This document shows, piece by piece, positions 24,780 through 34,084 of a DNA stretch of 64,000 nucleotides; within the stretch, counting starts at the first letter, position 1; every line of letters starts with the position of its first letter. The DNA comes from Lucifugimonas sp038150225 (GTDB lineage Bacteria > Chloroflexota > Dehalococcoidia > Lucifugimonadales > Lucifugimonadaceae): NCBI GenBank assembly GCA_038150225.1, contig JAYQWG010000002.1, positions 1 through 64,000 on the forward strand. Reading direction: 5' to 3'. A program made the position numbers and the translations under genes. The notes under the pieces were generated by a model, which searched no databases, had not been told where the DNA came from, and worked only from the letters and a program-made list of their open reading frames with translations.

Positions 24780-25217
24780 TTAGGCCTTGCGCCAAAACGG
24801 TGCACGTTTCTTAGTAGTTTCAAGAATCGATTCGTCCCAGGGTTCCATCACGTTCCCTTCTGGTTGAGGAGGGCGTGATTCCCAGCCGAGTCGATCGTGC
24901 ACCCGTATGTCCTTGTAGTACACGAGGTAGACGAGTGTTCTGACCGCATCAAATTCAGCGGGATTAGATGATTCGAATTTTCTGATCGCCGAATCTTGAT
25001 GTGGATCGGAAAGAGTTAAAAAGTCACCGCTAAATTCGACGAGGGCGTTCATGCCCGCCGTGAAAAGTGCGGAGTACCTGGGGTGCTCGTCCGAAAGTCT
25101 AAGAACTTCTTCTGCGAGACCCATGTCACCGGCAGCGGGCAAATCGTCAACAGCCGGAATCAGGCGATTCATCAAAGCTGACAGGAGTTCGCTGGAAATT
25201 TCCGTGGTGCTTGTCAT
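24780..25217 (-). CDS. Gluconate 2-dehydrogenase subunit 3 family protein
   Basis: 145 residues matching the small (gamma) subunit family PF13618 in length and pattern: LMNRLIPAVDDLPAAGDMGL near the start and the YLVYYKDIRVHDRLGWESRPPQPEG tail region. In characterised enzymes this subunit pairs with a GMC flavoprotein and often carries a Tat export signal. None is visible here. It begins 2 nt after the end of the GMC gene, with AAAGG before the ATG, so the two are clearly a subunit pair. Confidence 0.82.
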   Translation of the reverse strand: MTSTTEISSELLSALMNRLIPAVDDLPAAGDMGLAEEVLRLSDEHPRYSALFTAGMNALVEFSGDFLTLSDPHQDSAIRKFESSNPAEFDAVRTLVYLVYYKDIRVHDRLGWESRPPQPEGNVMEPWDESILETTKKRAPFWRKA

Positions 25218-25219
25218 GA

Positions 25220-26842
25220 CTAACCTTTCAGATCCTCTCGCTCCGCAACGATATAGTCTGCAGTCCGCAGTGCCAAAGCCTGGATCGTTGGCGTTGGGTT
25301 CACTGCCGCACCGGTCACGAAAACACTACCGTCGACTATGAACAAGTTGTCGACATCATGAGCTTGCCCCCACTTATCGACCACGCTAGTTTTCGGATCA
25401 TCTCCCATCCGGGCAGTGCCCATGAGGTGCCAGCCTGACTGTTCCATCATGGGATCGACAAACACTTCTGTTGCTCCGGCTGTTTCGAAAACTTTCTTTG
25501 CGTTCTCAATCGCGTGATCGAGCTGATCACGGGAATTCTTGCTAAGTGTGTAAAACAACTTTGGAGCGGGTATTCCGTCAGCGTCCGTTATTTCCGGATC
25601 TAACTCCACACGATTGTGCTCTTCTGGCAAATCTTCGCCAATCACTGCCATTCCCATCATGCTGCCAAGTCGCTTCTCAAGCTCTGCATGGTGGTTTTCA
25701 CCCCACGGAATTGCATCAGTGAAGCCTCCGTTGGCTACCCAGGCGGGTCCCAAGCTCCTCTGGAACTGGTAGGTGTAGCCTCGAACAAAGCCTCGGTCGG
25801 TGTCCGTTTCATAGAACTCCTGGCTCATTGCGAAATTGCTGAGCGGTCCACGCCAGGTATTCATCTTTTCTGGAAACACACCGGTGATCATTGCGAACGG
25901 GTGAAACATCAAGTTTTTGCCGACAAGTCCACTCGAGTTTGCCAGTCCGTTCGGGTGATGCTCCGAAGTGGAGTTCAGCATGATTCGAGGCGTGCCGATT
26001 CCGTTCGCTGCCAGGATCACGGATCGGGCCGACTGATGAACTTCGTTGCCTTTGGCGTCTACGTAGTCGGCACCTGTTGTGCGCCCGTTCTCGTCGACGG
26101 TAATTCGCCTAACCCGTGCGCCTGTTTGAATTTTGGCACCGGAGCGTATTGCCCTCGGCCAATACGTCAAATCTGTACTCGACTTAGCCCGCTGATAACA
26201 GCCCATATGGTTGTGCCCGCAATAATTACAAGCGTCTCTTCCCTCGCCATATCGCTGAGAGTTGATGTAACTGTCTGATGGCCACCAGTGCCATCCGAGT
26301 TCATCGAACGCTTCAGTAAGTCGTTTTCCATCCGAGCCGATCGGTAGGGGTGGCATTTGTCGAGGACTTCGTGGCGGATTAGCAGGATCACCTGCAATTC
26401 CAGAGCACCCCATCACCTCGTCGTTGAGATCGTAATATTCCTCAAGATCCTCGTAAGTGAGCGGCCAGTCGTCTGCGACACCATCGAGAGTTTTCACACG
26501 GAAATCAGATGGGTGAAACCGAGGAGTGTGAGCACTCCAGAGAATAGTGCTTCCACCAACCCCGTTGAACATCACAGGATGGACTGGTGAGTTCTCGACA
26601 TTGATTGGGTAGTCCTCACGACGTTGGCGCTTGTTTGGGTCGATCGCCCAGTTGGTTAGCATTTCGAATTCGTAGTCAGGAGATGCAGAGGCATAATTCG
26701 AAGGATCCTGCCAGAATCCTTGCTCAAGACAGAGAACTTTGAACCCCGCCTCAGACAACCATGCGGCAGCTGCTGCGCCGGACGCGCCGGCTCCGATTAT
26801 CAGAACGTCGACGGTTTCTTCATTTCTAGCCGTTGTTGTCAT
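25220..26842 (-). CDS. GMC-family FAD-dependent dehydrogenase, gluconate/glucose dehydrogenase type
   Basis: 540 residues. The dinucleotide-binding VLIIGAGASGAAAAAWLSEA begins near residue 13. A Cys-rich stretch CNYCGHNHMGCYQRAK resembles the iron-sulfur-binding cysteines of FAD-dependent glucose dehydrogenases. The C-terminus has the catalytic His in SGWHLMGTARMG and the VNPTPTIQALALR block. It should oxidise a sugar or sugar acid with electrons passed to a membrane or cytochrome acceptor. No signal peptide is seen on either subunit, so location is unclear. AAAGG precedes the ATG. Confidence 0.9.
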   Translation of the reverse strand: MTTTARNEETVDVLIIGAGASGAAAAAWLSEAGFKVLCLEQGFWQDPSNYASASPDYEFEMLTNWAIDPNKRQRREDYPINVENSPVHPVMFNGVGGSTILWSAHTPRFHPSDFRVKTLDGVADDWPLTYEDLEEYYDLNDEVMGCSGIAGDPANPPRSPRQMPPLPIGSDGKRLTEAFDELGWHWWPSDSYINSQRYGEGRDACNYCGHNHMGCYQRAKSSTDLTYWPRAIRSGAKIQTGARVRRITVDENGRTTGADYVDAKGNEVHQSARSVILAANGIGTPRIMLNSTSEHHPNGLANSSGLVGKNLMFHPFAMITGVFPEKMNTWRGPLSNFAMSQEFYETDTDRGFVRGYTYQFQRSLGPAWVANGGFTDAIPWGENHHAELEKRLGSMMGMAVIGEDLPEEHNRVELDPEITDADGIPAPKLFYTLSKNSRDQLDHAIENAKKVFETAGATEVFVDPMMEQSGWHLMGTARMGDDPKTSVVDKWGQAHDVDNLFIVDGSVFVTGAAVNPTPTIQALALRTADYIVAEREDLKG

Positions 26843-26964
26843 TACCCAGACCTTTTTACGTCGTTTCCGAGGAGACTGGCAGTTTACGGACTAGAACCGA
26901 TCTGTAAAACAGGTCGCAGGGAGTTATGATTTGCGCGTTTCGCAATCTCAGTCAGGAGTGCCCG

Positions 26965-28253
26965 TTGAGCAGCAATATAACTGTTACCGATGTAAAGATC
27001 GTCAACCTCCGAACAGTTGAGCACGTTGGAGAGTTGGAACCGGCATGGAGCCCGGGACGCAAGATGTCGTTCGACATTGGTGGTGGATCCTATACCGAAG
27101 TCCACACTGATGCTGGAATAACCGGAATTGGTCCTGGAATGCATCCAATGCTGCTCGACGGTGTGAAGGCTTACCTGGTTGGTAAGGATGCACTTGAAAT
27201 AGAGCAGCACGCGGTCGCTTTGAACTATTACGCCCAAAACATTCATTACCACGGAGTGGCTGGAGTCGATATGGCCCTTTGGGACATTATGGGCAAGGCC
27301 GCGAACCTTCCCTTGTACAAGCTTTGGGGCGGGGTGAAGGACAAGGTCATTCCTTACGCAAGCATGGTTGTTCTATCGACTCCAGAGGAGAGGGCAGAGC
27401 AAGCAAGGTCACTGCAAGACCAGGGCTGGAAAGCGATAAAACTGCGCTGTCACCACGATACGATTTCAGAAGATATTCGAACCGTCGAAATGGTTCGCGA
27501 NNNNNNNNNNNNNNNNNNNNNNNNNNNNNNNNNNNNNNNNNNNNNNNNNNNNNNNNNNNNNNNNNNNNNNNNNNNNNNNNNNNNNNNNNNNNNNNNNNNN
27601 GCTGTCACCACGATACGATTTCAGAAGATATTCGAACCGTCGAAATGGTTCGCGAAGCTGTCGGCGACGAGATTACAATCATGGTTGATGGTAATCAGGC
27701 TCAATCTAGTGGTGACTGGCAGCCCGGTGTTCGCTGGAGCCACCAGCGCGCATACGACACTGCCGTAGAGCTTCAGGACCTTGGCGTTTACTGGTTGGAA
27801 GAACCACTGAAGCGTTACGACTTCGATGGTTTAGCCGAACTAAGCGCCAAAGTAGAAATGCCCATCGCTGGCGGCGAAAACAACCCTGGACTGAACGAGT
27901 TCGTACAGATTTGCGAGCAGGACGTTTACGGATTACTGCAACCGGAAAGCATGGTCATGAATGGAATGACGAACCTTCGTAAAGTCGGGGTTCTTGCCGA
28001 ACTTTACGGCAAAGAGATCGTTCCTCACCATGGCGGTGGAAACATCGGAGTGATTGCCCACATGCATCTCGTTGCATCTTGGCGAAACGCCCCTTTCATG
28101 GAACTCCTGAACGATCCACCAATTGGCAGTTACAAACATAAATTCTCGATCATGGCGAACGCACCTGAGTTCGACGGCGAGGGTTACATGGCTCTACCAC
28201 AAGGACCTGGACTCGGAATTGAAATCAACGAGGATTTGATTCTCGACGACTAA
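26965..28253 (+). CDS. Enolase superfamily (mandelate racemase/MLE) enzyme A, gap inside
   Basis: A TTG at 26965 has AGGAG 6 nt upstream and is preferred to the ATG at 26926. The frame is interrupted by 100 N at 27501-27600, but an identical 55-bp sequence flanks the gap. Collapsing it gives one open frame of about 378 residues. Catalytic elements: KAIKLRCHH (general base Lys on strand 2), MVDGNQ, WLEEPL and IAGGENN (metal ligands), and PHHGGGNIG (base His). These fit a sugar acid dehydratase or epimerase. It starts a run of three plus-strand genes with a lactonase and a second enolase-superfamily enzyme. Confidence 0.9.
27446..27655. repeat. 55-bp identical sequence flanking a 100-N gap (27501-27600)
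   Basis: Bases 27446-27500 and 27601-27655 are identical, running up to and starting right after the N block. This is what two overlapping contig ends look like when a scaffolder inserts a default gap. Removing the N block and one copy restores an uninterrupted reading frame. Confidence 0.93.
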
Positions 28254-28287
28254 TATTTCAAGCATTTAACGAAACGGAAATTTTCCA

Positions 28288-29355
28288 ATGAACAAAGATT
28301 TATTCGGATTTGTAGGCACTTACACTCGCCTTGGATCTGAAGGTATCTACACCTTGCGGTTGAACGCCGAGACGGGTGAGGTAACCAAAGTCTCTACAGC
28401 CACTGGACTAGAGAATCCTTCGTTCGTGGCACTTGATCCCACGAACGACCATCTATACGCGATCTCGGAAACGAGTGCCTTTGACGGTTCGGGCGGTATC
28501 ACCGCTTTCTCCATCAACAAAGACACCGGGGAACTGACCCAGATCAACCAGCAGTCGACCCAGGGACCTGGGCCGTGTCACCTCGTTGTCGATGCGACCG
28601 ATTCTTCTGTAGTGGTTGCCAATTACGCTGGCGGTAGCGTGTCTGTTCATACCGTCAACGAAGACGGCTCGGTCAATGCCGGAACCGACTTCGTTCAGCA
28701 CGAAGGTTCATCTGTGAATGAACGCCGACAGCAAGAAGCGCACGCCCACTCCGCCACACTAAATTCCGCTAACGACAAGGTTTACATTTGCGACCTTGGT
28801 ATGGACCAGGTTTTGACCTACAACCTCGACACCGCAAATGGAAAGATTTCACTTGCTGGTTCGGTAGATTCCGATGCCGGTGAGGGACCACGTCACTTCA
28901 CATTCCACCCAAACAACAAATGGGTTTACGTAAACAATGAGCTCGGAAACACTGTTTCTGTATACGACGTCGCAAGTGACGAGTCGTTAACACAGAAGCA
29001 GAAGATTTCAACTCTCCCCGAAGGTTGGGAAGGCGTAAGCCACACTGCAGACATTCACACCTCGATAGACGGCAAGTTCTTGTACTGCTCAAACCGTGGA
29101 CACGATTCGTTAGCTATCTACTCGATAGATCAGTACGACGGAACTCTTACTCACATCGGTAATGAGTCGACACAGGGGAACACTCCTCGGAACTTTGCCA
29201 TGACCCCGGACGGACGGTACATCCTTGCAGAGAATCAGGATTCAGACTCGGTAGTCACTCTCAAAATTGAGGACGACGGAACCCTCACCCCAACCGGGAG
29301 TGTTCTCGAGCTTCCGGCACCAGTTTGCATTCAATGGATGCCAGTTGGCGGTTAG
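28288..29355 (+). CDS. Beta-propeller lactonase (6-phosphogluconolactonase type)
   Basis: 355 residues matching the seven-bladed propeller lactonase family (PF10282) in length and repeats: FVGTYTRLGSEGIYTLRLN at the start, then SFVALDPTNDHLYAISE, GPCHLVVDATDSSVVVANYA, GPRHFTFHPNNKWVYVNNE and the final GNTPRNFAMTPDGRYILAEN blade. The family opens 6-phosphogluconolactone or other sugar lactones. Its place between two sugar acid dehydratase-like genes suggests an aldonolactone substrate. It lies 34 nt after enolase A. No export signal is visible. Confidence 0.9.
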   Translation: MNKDLFGFVGTYTRLGSEGIYTLRLNAETGEVTKVSTATGLENPSFVALDPTNDHLYAISETSAFDGSGGITAFSINKDTGELTQINQQSTQGPGPCHLVVDATDSSVVVANYAGGSVSVHTVNEDGSVNAGTDFVQHEGSSVNERRQQEAHAHSATLNSANDKVYICDLGMDQVLTYNLDTANGKISLAGSVDSDAGEGPRHFTFHPNNKWVYVNNELGNTVSVYDVASDESLTQKQKISTLPEGWEGVSHTADIHTSIDGKFLYCSNRGHDSLAIYSIDQYDGTLTHIGNESTQGNTPRNFAMTPDGRYILAENQDSDSVVTLKIEDDGTLTPTGSVLELPAPVCIQWMPVGG

Positions 29356-29400
29356 TGACATCTCGTTCGCGATGATTCGATTGACGAAGAGGTTGAGAAG

Positions 29401-30588
29401 TTGAAAATCACTGACATCCAGGTATTCCGAATGGCAACACCGGTTCACAAGACAGCCGGGACGAACTGGTTGTTTGTCCGGATCGATACTGACAAAGGAA
29501 TATCAGGATGGGGTGAAGGCTCACTTCAATACAAAGATGCCGCTCTCGAAGCCGAGATCCTTGATTTCGGCAAATTCCTGAAAGGAAAAGATCCTCGGCG
29601 GATTGACTGGATTTGGACCTCTTTGTTCCGTCGTGTCACATGGTCTGGTGGTGCGGTCACCATGTCAGCTATTTCGGCGATCGATCTCGCCCTCTGGGAC
29701 CTAAAAGCCAAATCCCTCGATATACCAGTTTGGGAACTGGCAGGTGGAAAGCACCGCGACAAGATGCGCGTCTATGCCAACGGCTGGTTCGAAGACGCAA
29801 ACGAAGCCAATCCTGATCCTGACCCGGAGGCTGCACCAACAAGGCATTCAAAAACGAAGTACGCGGCAGCAGCCAAAGCTTTGGCAGACGATGGGTGGAC
29901 TGCGCTCAAGTTCTACCCGTTTGGTGGTCCACAAGTAATCACACCTGAGCGCATACGGCATGGCATCGAGGTTGTTGGCGCTGTCAGGGACGCTATCGGT
30001 CCTAACGTGGAAATAGGCATCGATATTCGTGCGCGAATCGACCCGTGGAGTGCGGGACGGGTAGCTCGCGAGCTTGAACAGTTCAACATTGCCTGGATGG
30101 AAGAACCTATCCTTTACGACAACGTTGAGGCAATGGCTGAATTCGCTCGTTCAGTGAACGTACCGGTTTCCACAGGCGAACAGCTTTACAACAGGTGGGA
30201 ATTCAGACCATTACTTGCGACCAACACGGTGCGAATGATTCAGCCTGATATTTGCCACTGTGGTGGATTCACTGAAATTCGGAAGATTGCGGACATGGCA
30301 GACACTCACTATGTGCCTGTCGCACCGCATAACTCGAATGGGCCAATTTCAACCCTAGCGAGTTTGCATTTGGGGCTAAGTATTCCCAACTCGTTTATGC
30401 AGGAAATATTTGTTTCGTTTTTTGATCGTTACGGGGATGTTTTGACGAGCCCAATCGACATCACAAACGGATTCGCGACCGTTCCAGACGGACCGGGTTG
30501 GGGAGCGGATATCGATGTTGAAGCGCTTGAGAAGTACCCGCCAACTGACTTCACTCAAGTAGAGGACGAACCGTACCTGCTGTTCTGA
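29401..30588 (+). CDS. Enolase superfamily enzyme B, galactonate dehydratase-like
   Basis: 395 residues from a TTG start. The N-terminal capping domain begins KITDIQVFRMATP. Barrel residues: ALKFYPFGGP (Lys strand), GIDIRARI, WMEEPIL and STGEQLYNRW (metal ligands), and APHNSNGPIS (His). The E-P and GEQLYNRW patterns resemble the D-galactonate dehydratase branch, but substrate specificity in this superfamily cannot be read from so few residues. It ends 3 bp from the convergent sulfatase gene. Confidence 0.88.
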   Translation: MKITDIQVFRMATPVHKTAGTNWLFVRIDTDKGISGWGEGSLQYKDAALEAEILDFGKFLKGKDPRRIDWIWTSLFRRVTWSGGAVTMSAISAIDLALWDLKAKSLDIPVWELAGGKHRDKMRVYANGWFEDANEANPDPDPEAAPTRHSKTKYAAAAKALADDGWTALKFYPFGGPQVITPERIRHGIEVVGAVRDAIGPNVEIGIDIRARIDPWSAGRVARELEQFNIAWMEEPILYDNVEAMAEFARSVNVPVSTGEQLYNRWEFRPLLATNTVRMIQPDICHCGGFTEIRKIADMADTHYVPVAPHNSNGPISTLASLHLGLSIPNSFMQEIFVSFFDRYGDVLTSPIDITNGFATVPDGPGWGADIDVEALEKYPPTDFTQVEDEPYLLF

Positions 30589-30591
30589 ACG

Positions 30592-32022
30592 CTACTCGAC
30601 TATTGCTTGCCGCTCAGACTCGACTTCCTCGAACCAGGTTTCGAGTTCTGTCCGCATTCGAGTGACGATTTGCGGGTTGTCGGATGCGATGTTGTTTTCT
30701 TCACCGGGATCAGAAGCAAGGTCGTATAGTTCGGGTTGTGGCGGCTCAGGAATGATCTTTTCAGGTTCTGGCCAGTCGAAGATTTCCGAGATGTTCTCAG
30801 GATGATATTTGTACTCGATATCTTTGAGGATATAGTCGTCGGCAAGTTTCTTGTCCGCTTCGGTTGCATATGAAATGTCCAAGGCAGGGCGTACTAGCTT
30901 CCAGTCGCCATACCGCATAGCTGCGTTCGTTGTGCCTATCGGAGAATCGCCGTTCCATTGCCAGAATCGATTCGGGGGCACTTGGGCCGTATCTCCTCGG
31001 ATCACATCACTGAAGTCGTGACCATCGAGAGGTTTTTCACCGACCCGATCTACACCAGCAAATGAAAGAAGTGTTGGTAGCCAATCGGTGAAACAGATTT
31101 GATCGGTTATCTCTCTTTCCTGCGGGAGCCCGTTTGCCCATCGCGCAATCATCGGGACGCGGATTCCACCTTCGTAAACGGACCCCTTGGCACCTGCGAA
31201 ACCAGCATTGAATCGACGACCGTCGAGTGAGACTCCATCAGGCACCTGGTCGTAACGATGGGTGAACGCAGGACCGTTATCGCTGGTGAACATCAGCAAA
31301 GTATCGTCTTCAACCCCGGCGTCATTGAGGGCTTGTTGTACCTTCCCAATACCTCGATCCATCACCTCGATCATGGCGTAGATGAGCGCGATCCCGTGCT
31401 CGAATCCAGCGTCAACGTACCTCTGAGTGACTTCTTCAGGTGCCTGTAATGGTGAATGTGGAGCGTTCCAGGTCACCATCAGGAAAAACGGGCTCGACTG
31501 GTGTCGATTGATAAATGAAACCGCTTCGTCGGCAAGCACATCGGTCAAATAGCGTCCGTCCGATCGCTCAAACTGACCGTTTCGGTCGAGAATCCAGTCG
31601 TAGTAGTCAGCCCAACCACCACGGAAACCTGCGAACTCATTGAATCCCCGAGCATTTGGATGGAATCTCGGGTCAAGCGCACCGTTATGCCATTTACCGA
31701 CCATCCCTGTTGCATATCCGGCTGCTTTGAAGGAATCAGCAATCGTTGATTCTGACAGCGAAATACGGTCGTTACCGAGAACTTCCTGGGGGGTGATCGC
31801 ACCCGTTCTGATCGGGTACCGACCGGTCAATAGCGCCGCTCGGGATGGGGAGCAGACAGCCGATCCGGCGTAGTGTTGACTGAATCTCAACCCTTGCGAG
31901 GCTAGTTCGTCCAGCACCGGTGTATGAACTCTGCCACCGGAATAGAGACCGAAATCTCCGTACCCCATGTCGTCGGCGACCATCAGCACGATGTTTGGTT
32001 TTGAAGACACAGGTAACTCCAT
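30592..32022 (-). CDS. Type I sulfatase
   Basis: 476 residues. The N-terminus SKPNIVLMVADDMGYGDFG carries the metal-binding Asp pair, and SAVCSPSRAALLTG contains the C-S-P-S-R formylglycine motif. FTSDNGPAF is the central metal segment. As with the first sulfatase, there is no signal peptide. The sequence WNAPHSPLQAPEEV is typical of sulfatases acting on sugars or arylsulfates. It diverges from the aldo/keto reductase gene and converges with enolase B, so sulfate ester removal and sugar acid dehydration are encoded side by side. Confidence 0.92.
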   Translation of the reverse strand: MELPVSSKPNIVLMVADDMGYGDFGLYSGGRVHTPVLDELASQGLRFSQHYAGSAVCSPSRAALLTGRYPIRTGAITPQEVLGNDRISLSESTIADSFKAAGYATGMVGKWHNGALDPRFHPNARGFNEFAGFRGGWADYYDWILDRNGQFERSDGRYLTDVLADEAVSFINRHQSSPFFLMVTWNAPHSPLQAPEEVTQRYVDAGFEHGIALIYAMIEVMDRGIGKVQQALNDAGVEDDTLLMFTSDNGPAFTHRYDQVPDGVSLDGRRFNAGFAGAKGSVYEGGIRVPMIARWANGLPQEREITDQICFTDWLPTLLSFAGVDRVGEKPLDGHDFSDVIRGDTAQVPPNRFWQWNGDSPIGTTNAAMRYGDWKLVRPALDISYATEADKKLADDYILKDIEYKYHPENISEIFDWPEPEKIIPEPPQPELYDLASDPGEENNIASDNPQIVTRMRTELETWFEEVESERQAIVE

Positions 32023-32113
32023 TCGGATCAGTCAGCGTATTGAACTTGACGAATGTACCATCAGATTTTCCAGATCAATATCTTCAACGAATAAGTGGCG
32101 ACGGATAAAAAGT

Positions 32114-33043
32114 ATGGCAATGGAACGGAAACGACTCGGCAAAACTGATCTTGAAGTTGGACGACTCGGAATCGGACTCTCAGAAGTCGGCTTCAACCTT
32201 GAGATGGCAGACGTAGACCAGGCAAGATCGGTAATCAACAAGGCCCTTGATGGCGGAGTGAACTTCCTCGACACGGCTGCTTGCTACAACATCAGCGAAG
32301 AACTCATCGGTCTAGTTGCTGCCGACAGACGAGACGAGTACGTTTTGGCGACTAAGGCTGGTCACTTTCTTCCGAGAGGTGATGGCGAGGACTGGACCTA
32401 CGATCTAGTGATCGAATCCATTGACCGTTCCCTCATACGGATGAAGACAGACTATGTTGATCTGGTCCAACTCCACTCTTGCACCGTCGAAGTACTGGAG
32501 CGAGGCGATGTGATCAGGGCATTGCAAGACGCTCGAGCCGCTGGAAAAACCAGGTACATCGGTTACTCAGGAGATAACGAGAATGCCAAGTGGGCAGTAA
32601 CCAGTGGACTCTTCGACACCCTCCAGACCAGCTTCAATCTAGTTGACCAATCGGCTAGAACCAATCTGTTCGCTGATGTTGAAGAGCGAGACATGGGACT
32701 GATTATCAAGCGTCCAATTGGGAACGCTGTGTGGGGCGCGACAGGTCAAACCGAGTTGTACGAACACAATCCTGAGTACACATCTGAGTACTTCAAACGG
32801 GCACAGAAAATGAAATCTTTAGGTCCTCTTGCCGATGAGCCCGAAGACCACATCAAACTGGCTCTTGGATTCACGTATGCCCACGATGAAGTTGACGTGA
32901 CAATCGTAGGAACTCAGCGTCCACACCACATGGAATCCAACCTTGAAATGGTTAATTCATCAGTTGAGATTTCCAGTTCAACCGTGAACGAGCTGCACCA
33001 ACGCTGGACAGAACTTGCCTCCGACTGGGAGCAGCGAGGCTAG
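32114..33043 (+). CDS. Aldo/keto reductase
   Basis: 309 residues from the ATG at 32114 (another ATG six bases later). The frame is open upstream, but that part overlaps the sulfatase gene. The AKR tetrad is visible: Asp and Tyr in FLDTAACYN, Lys in LATKAG and His in VQLHSC. The (alpha/beta)8 layout and the late TIVGTQRPHHMESN segment for NADPH binding are standard. It reduces aldehydes or ketones, or oxidises sugars such as L-fucose; substrate unknown. Confidence 0.9.
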   Translation: MAMERKRLGKTDLEVGRLGIGLSEVGFNLEMADVDQARSVINKALDGGVNFLDTAACYNISEELIGLVAADRRDEYVLATKAGHFLPRGDGEDWTYDLVIESIDRSLIRMKTDYVDLVQLHSCTVEVLERGDVIRALQDARAAGKTRYIGYSGDNENAKWAVTSGLFDTLQTSFNLVDQSARTNLFADVEERDMGLIIKRPIGNAVWGATGQTELYEHNPEYTSEYFKRAQKMKSLGPLADEPEDHIKLALGFTYAHDEVDVTIVGTQRPHHMESNLEMVNSSVEISSSTVNELHQRWTELASDWEQRG

Positions 33044-33110
33044 CCCAACCTCAACTGCGTCCATACAATGGATTGCTGTTCGTCTCCGGATGTCCTCTAA
33101 GCAACCTGTC

Positions 33111-33196
33111 GGGGGAGTGGCGAAATGGCAGACGCGCATGCCTTAGGAGCATGTGCCTTAACAGGCGTGTGGGTTCGAGTCCCACCTTCCCCACCA
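33111..33196 (+). tRNA. tRNA-Leu (anticodon TAG), CCA encoded
   Basis: 86 nt with acceptor GGGGGAG/CTTCCCC (one G-U), anticodon stem CATGC/GCATG around the loop CTTAGGA (anticodon TAG), a long class II variable arm and T-arm GTGGG TTCGAGT CCCAC. CCA is encoded. Confidence 0.97.
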
Positions 33197-33226
33197 TTTC
33201 AACTTGGTTGCCGACGAACATCCTGT

Positions 33227-34084
33227 CTATTTGAACGCCCGCCTGACCAGCGTAGACAAAAGATCCACCATCCACACGATCACCACGTAGGCAATTAGCA
33301 ACCGTCCTACTTCGTCGTACCTGAATAGACTCAAATCCAACCGCATTTGGTATCCGATTCCTGAAGCGGCGACGAATCCAACCACTGCAGTTGTCCGGAT
33401 AATCACTTCCCACCGATAAAAGAGGAACGTGAGTAGTTGTCGCGAGACCAGCGGTAGTACCCCGCTGACGTATCTTTGCGCCGATGATGCTCCGGTAGAT
33501 TCAAGGGCGACTACCGGCGCTCGATCAAGACTTTCGATACTGTCGGCTCCGAGTCTTCCAATAACTCCAAAGTTGTGGATTGCGAGTGCAATAGCACCAG
33601 CGAAAATCCCGGGCGAAATGATGAACACTACAATGAGCGCCCAAAGCAGCTCAGGGACCGCGCGGGTAAACACGAATAGAGCACGCATTACCGCGTAACC
33701 AGAATTGGCCAGGTAACCCGCTCTTTGATCGTCTTGTCGAGCTGTTGCCAGTGGGAGCAACACCACAGAAAACATACCAGCTAGGGCGATTGCCAGAACG
33801 CTCATAGCGATCGTGTCGGTCGCTAGTTTAAATACGTCTGGTAACTCGGCTCCCCCCGATTTCCAAGTATCGGCACCGAAGACCTGCCCCAGAAACGACC
33901 GTGCTCTATCTAGATTCTCAAGGCTGAATAGAGAACGCTTCCCCTGCGATTCCACAAAAATGAAGATCCAACTTGCGATAAAGATTGGGATTCCAAGGCC
34001 AATAAAAGTTAACGCGAATGGTCCCGGTATCTTCGGAGTGAACGAATAGGTTTTATCCCTCGTGTTGCTGGTTCCGATACTCAA
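33227..34084 (-). CDS. phnE: PhnE-type ABC transporter permease (second copy)
   Basis: 285 residues with about six membrane helices. It resembles PhnE permeases of phosphonate/phosphate-type importers: the cytoplasmic coupling loop is near IGRLGADSIESLDRAPVVAL with ESTGASSAQRYVSGVLP. The gene overlaps the upstream permease by 4 nt and is last in a four-gene operon. Two different PhnE-like subunits probably form a heterodimeric channel. Confidence 0.88.
   Translation of the reverse strand: MSIGTSNTRDKTYSFTPKIPGPFALTFIGLGIPIFIASWIFIFVESQGKRSLFSLENLDRARSFLGQVFGADTWKSGGAELPDVFKLATDTIAMSVLAIALAGMFSVVLLPLATARQDDQRAGYLANSGYAVMRALFVFTRAVPELLWALIVVFIISPGIFAGAIALAIHNFGVIGRLGADSIESLDRAPVVALESTGASSAQRYVSGVLPLVSRQLLTFLFYRWEVIIRTTAVVGFVAASGIGYQMRLDLSLFRYDEVGRLLIAYVVIVWMVDLLSTLVRRAFK

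Noticed and set aside
25616..26278. Plus-strand frame of 220 codons
   Set aside because: It lies inside the GMC dehydrogenase gene on the other strand, with no recognisable motif.
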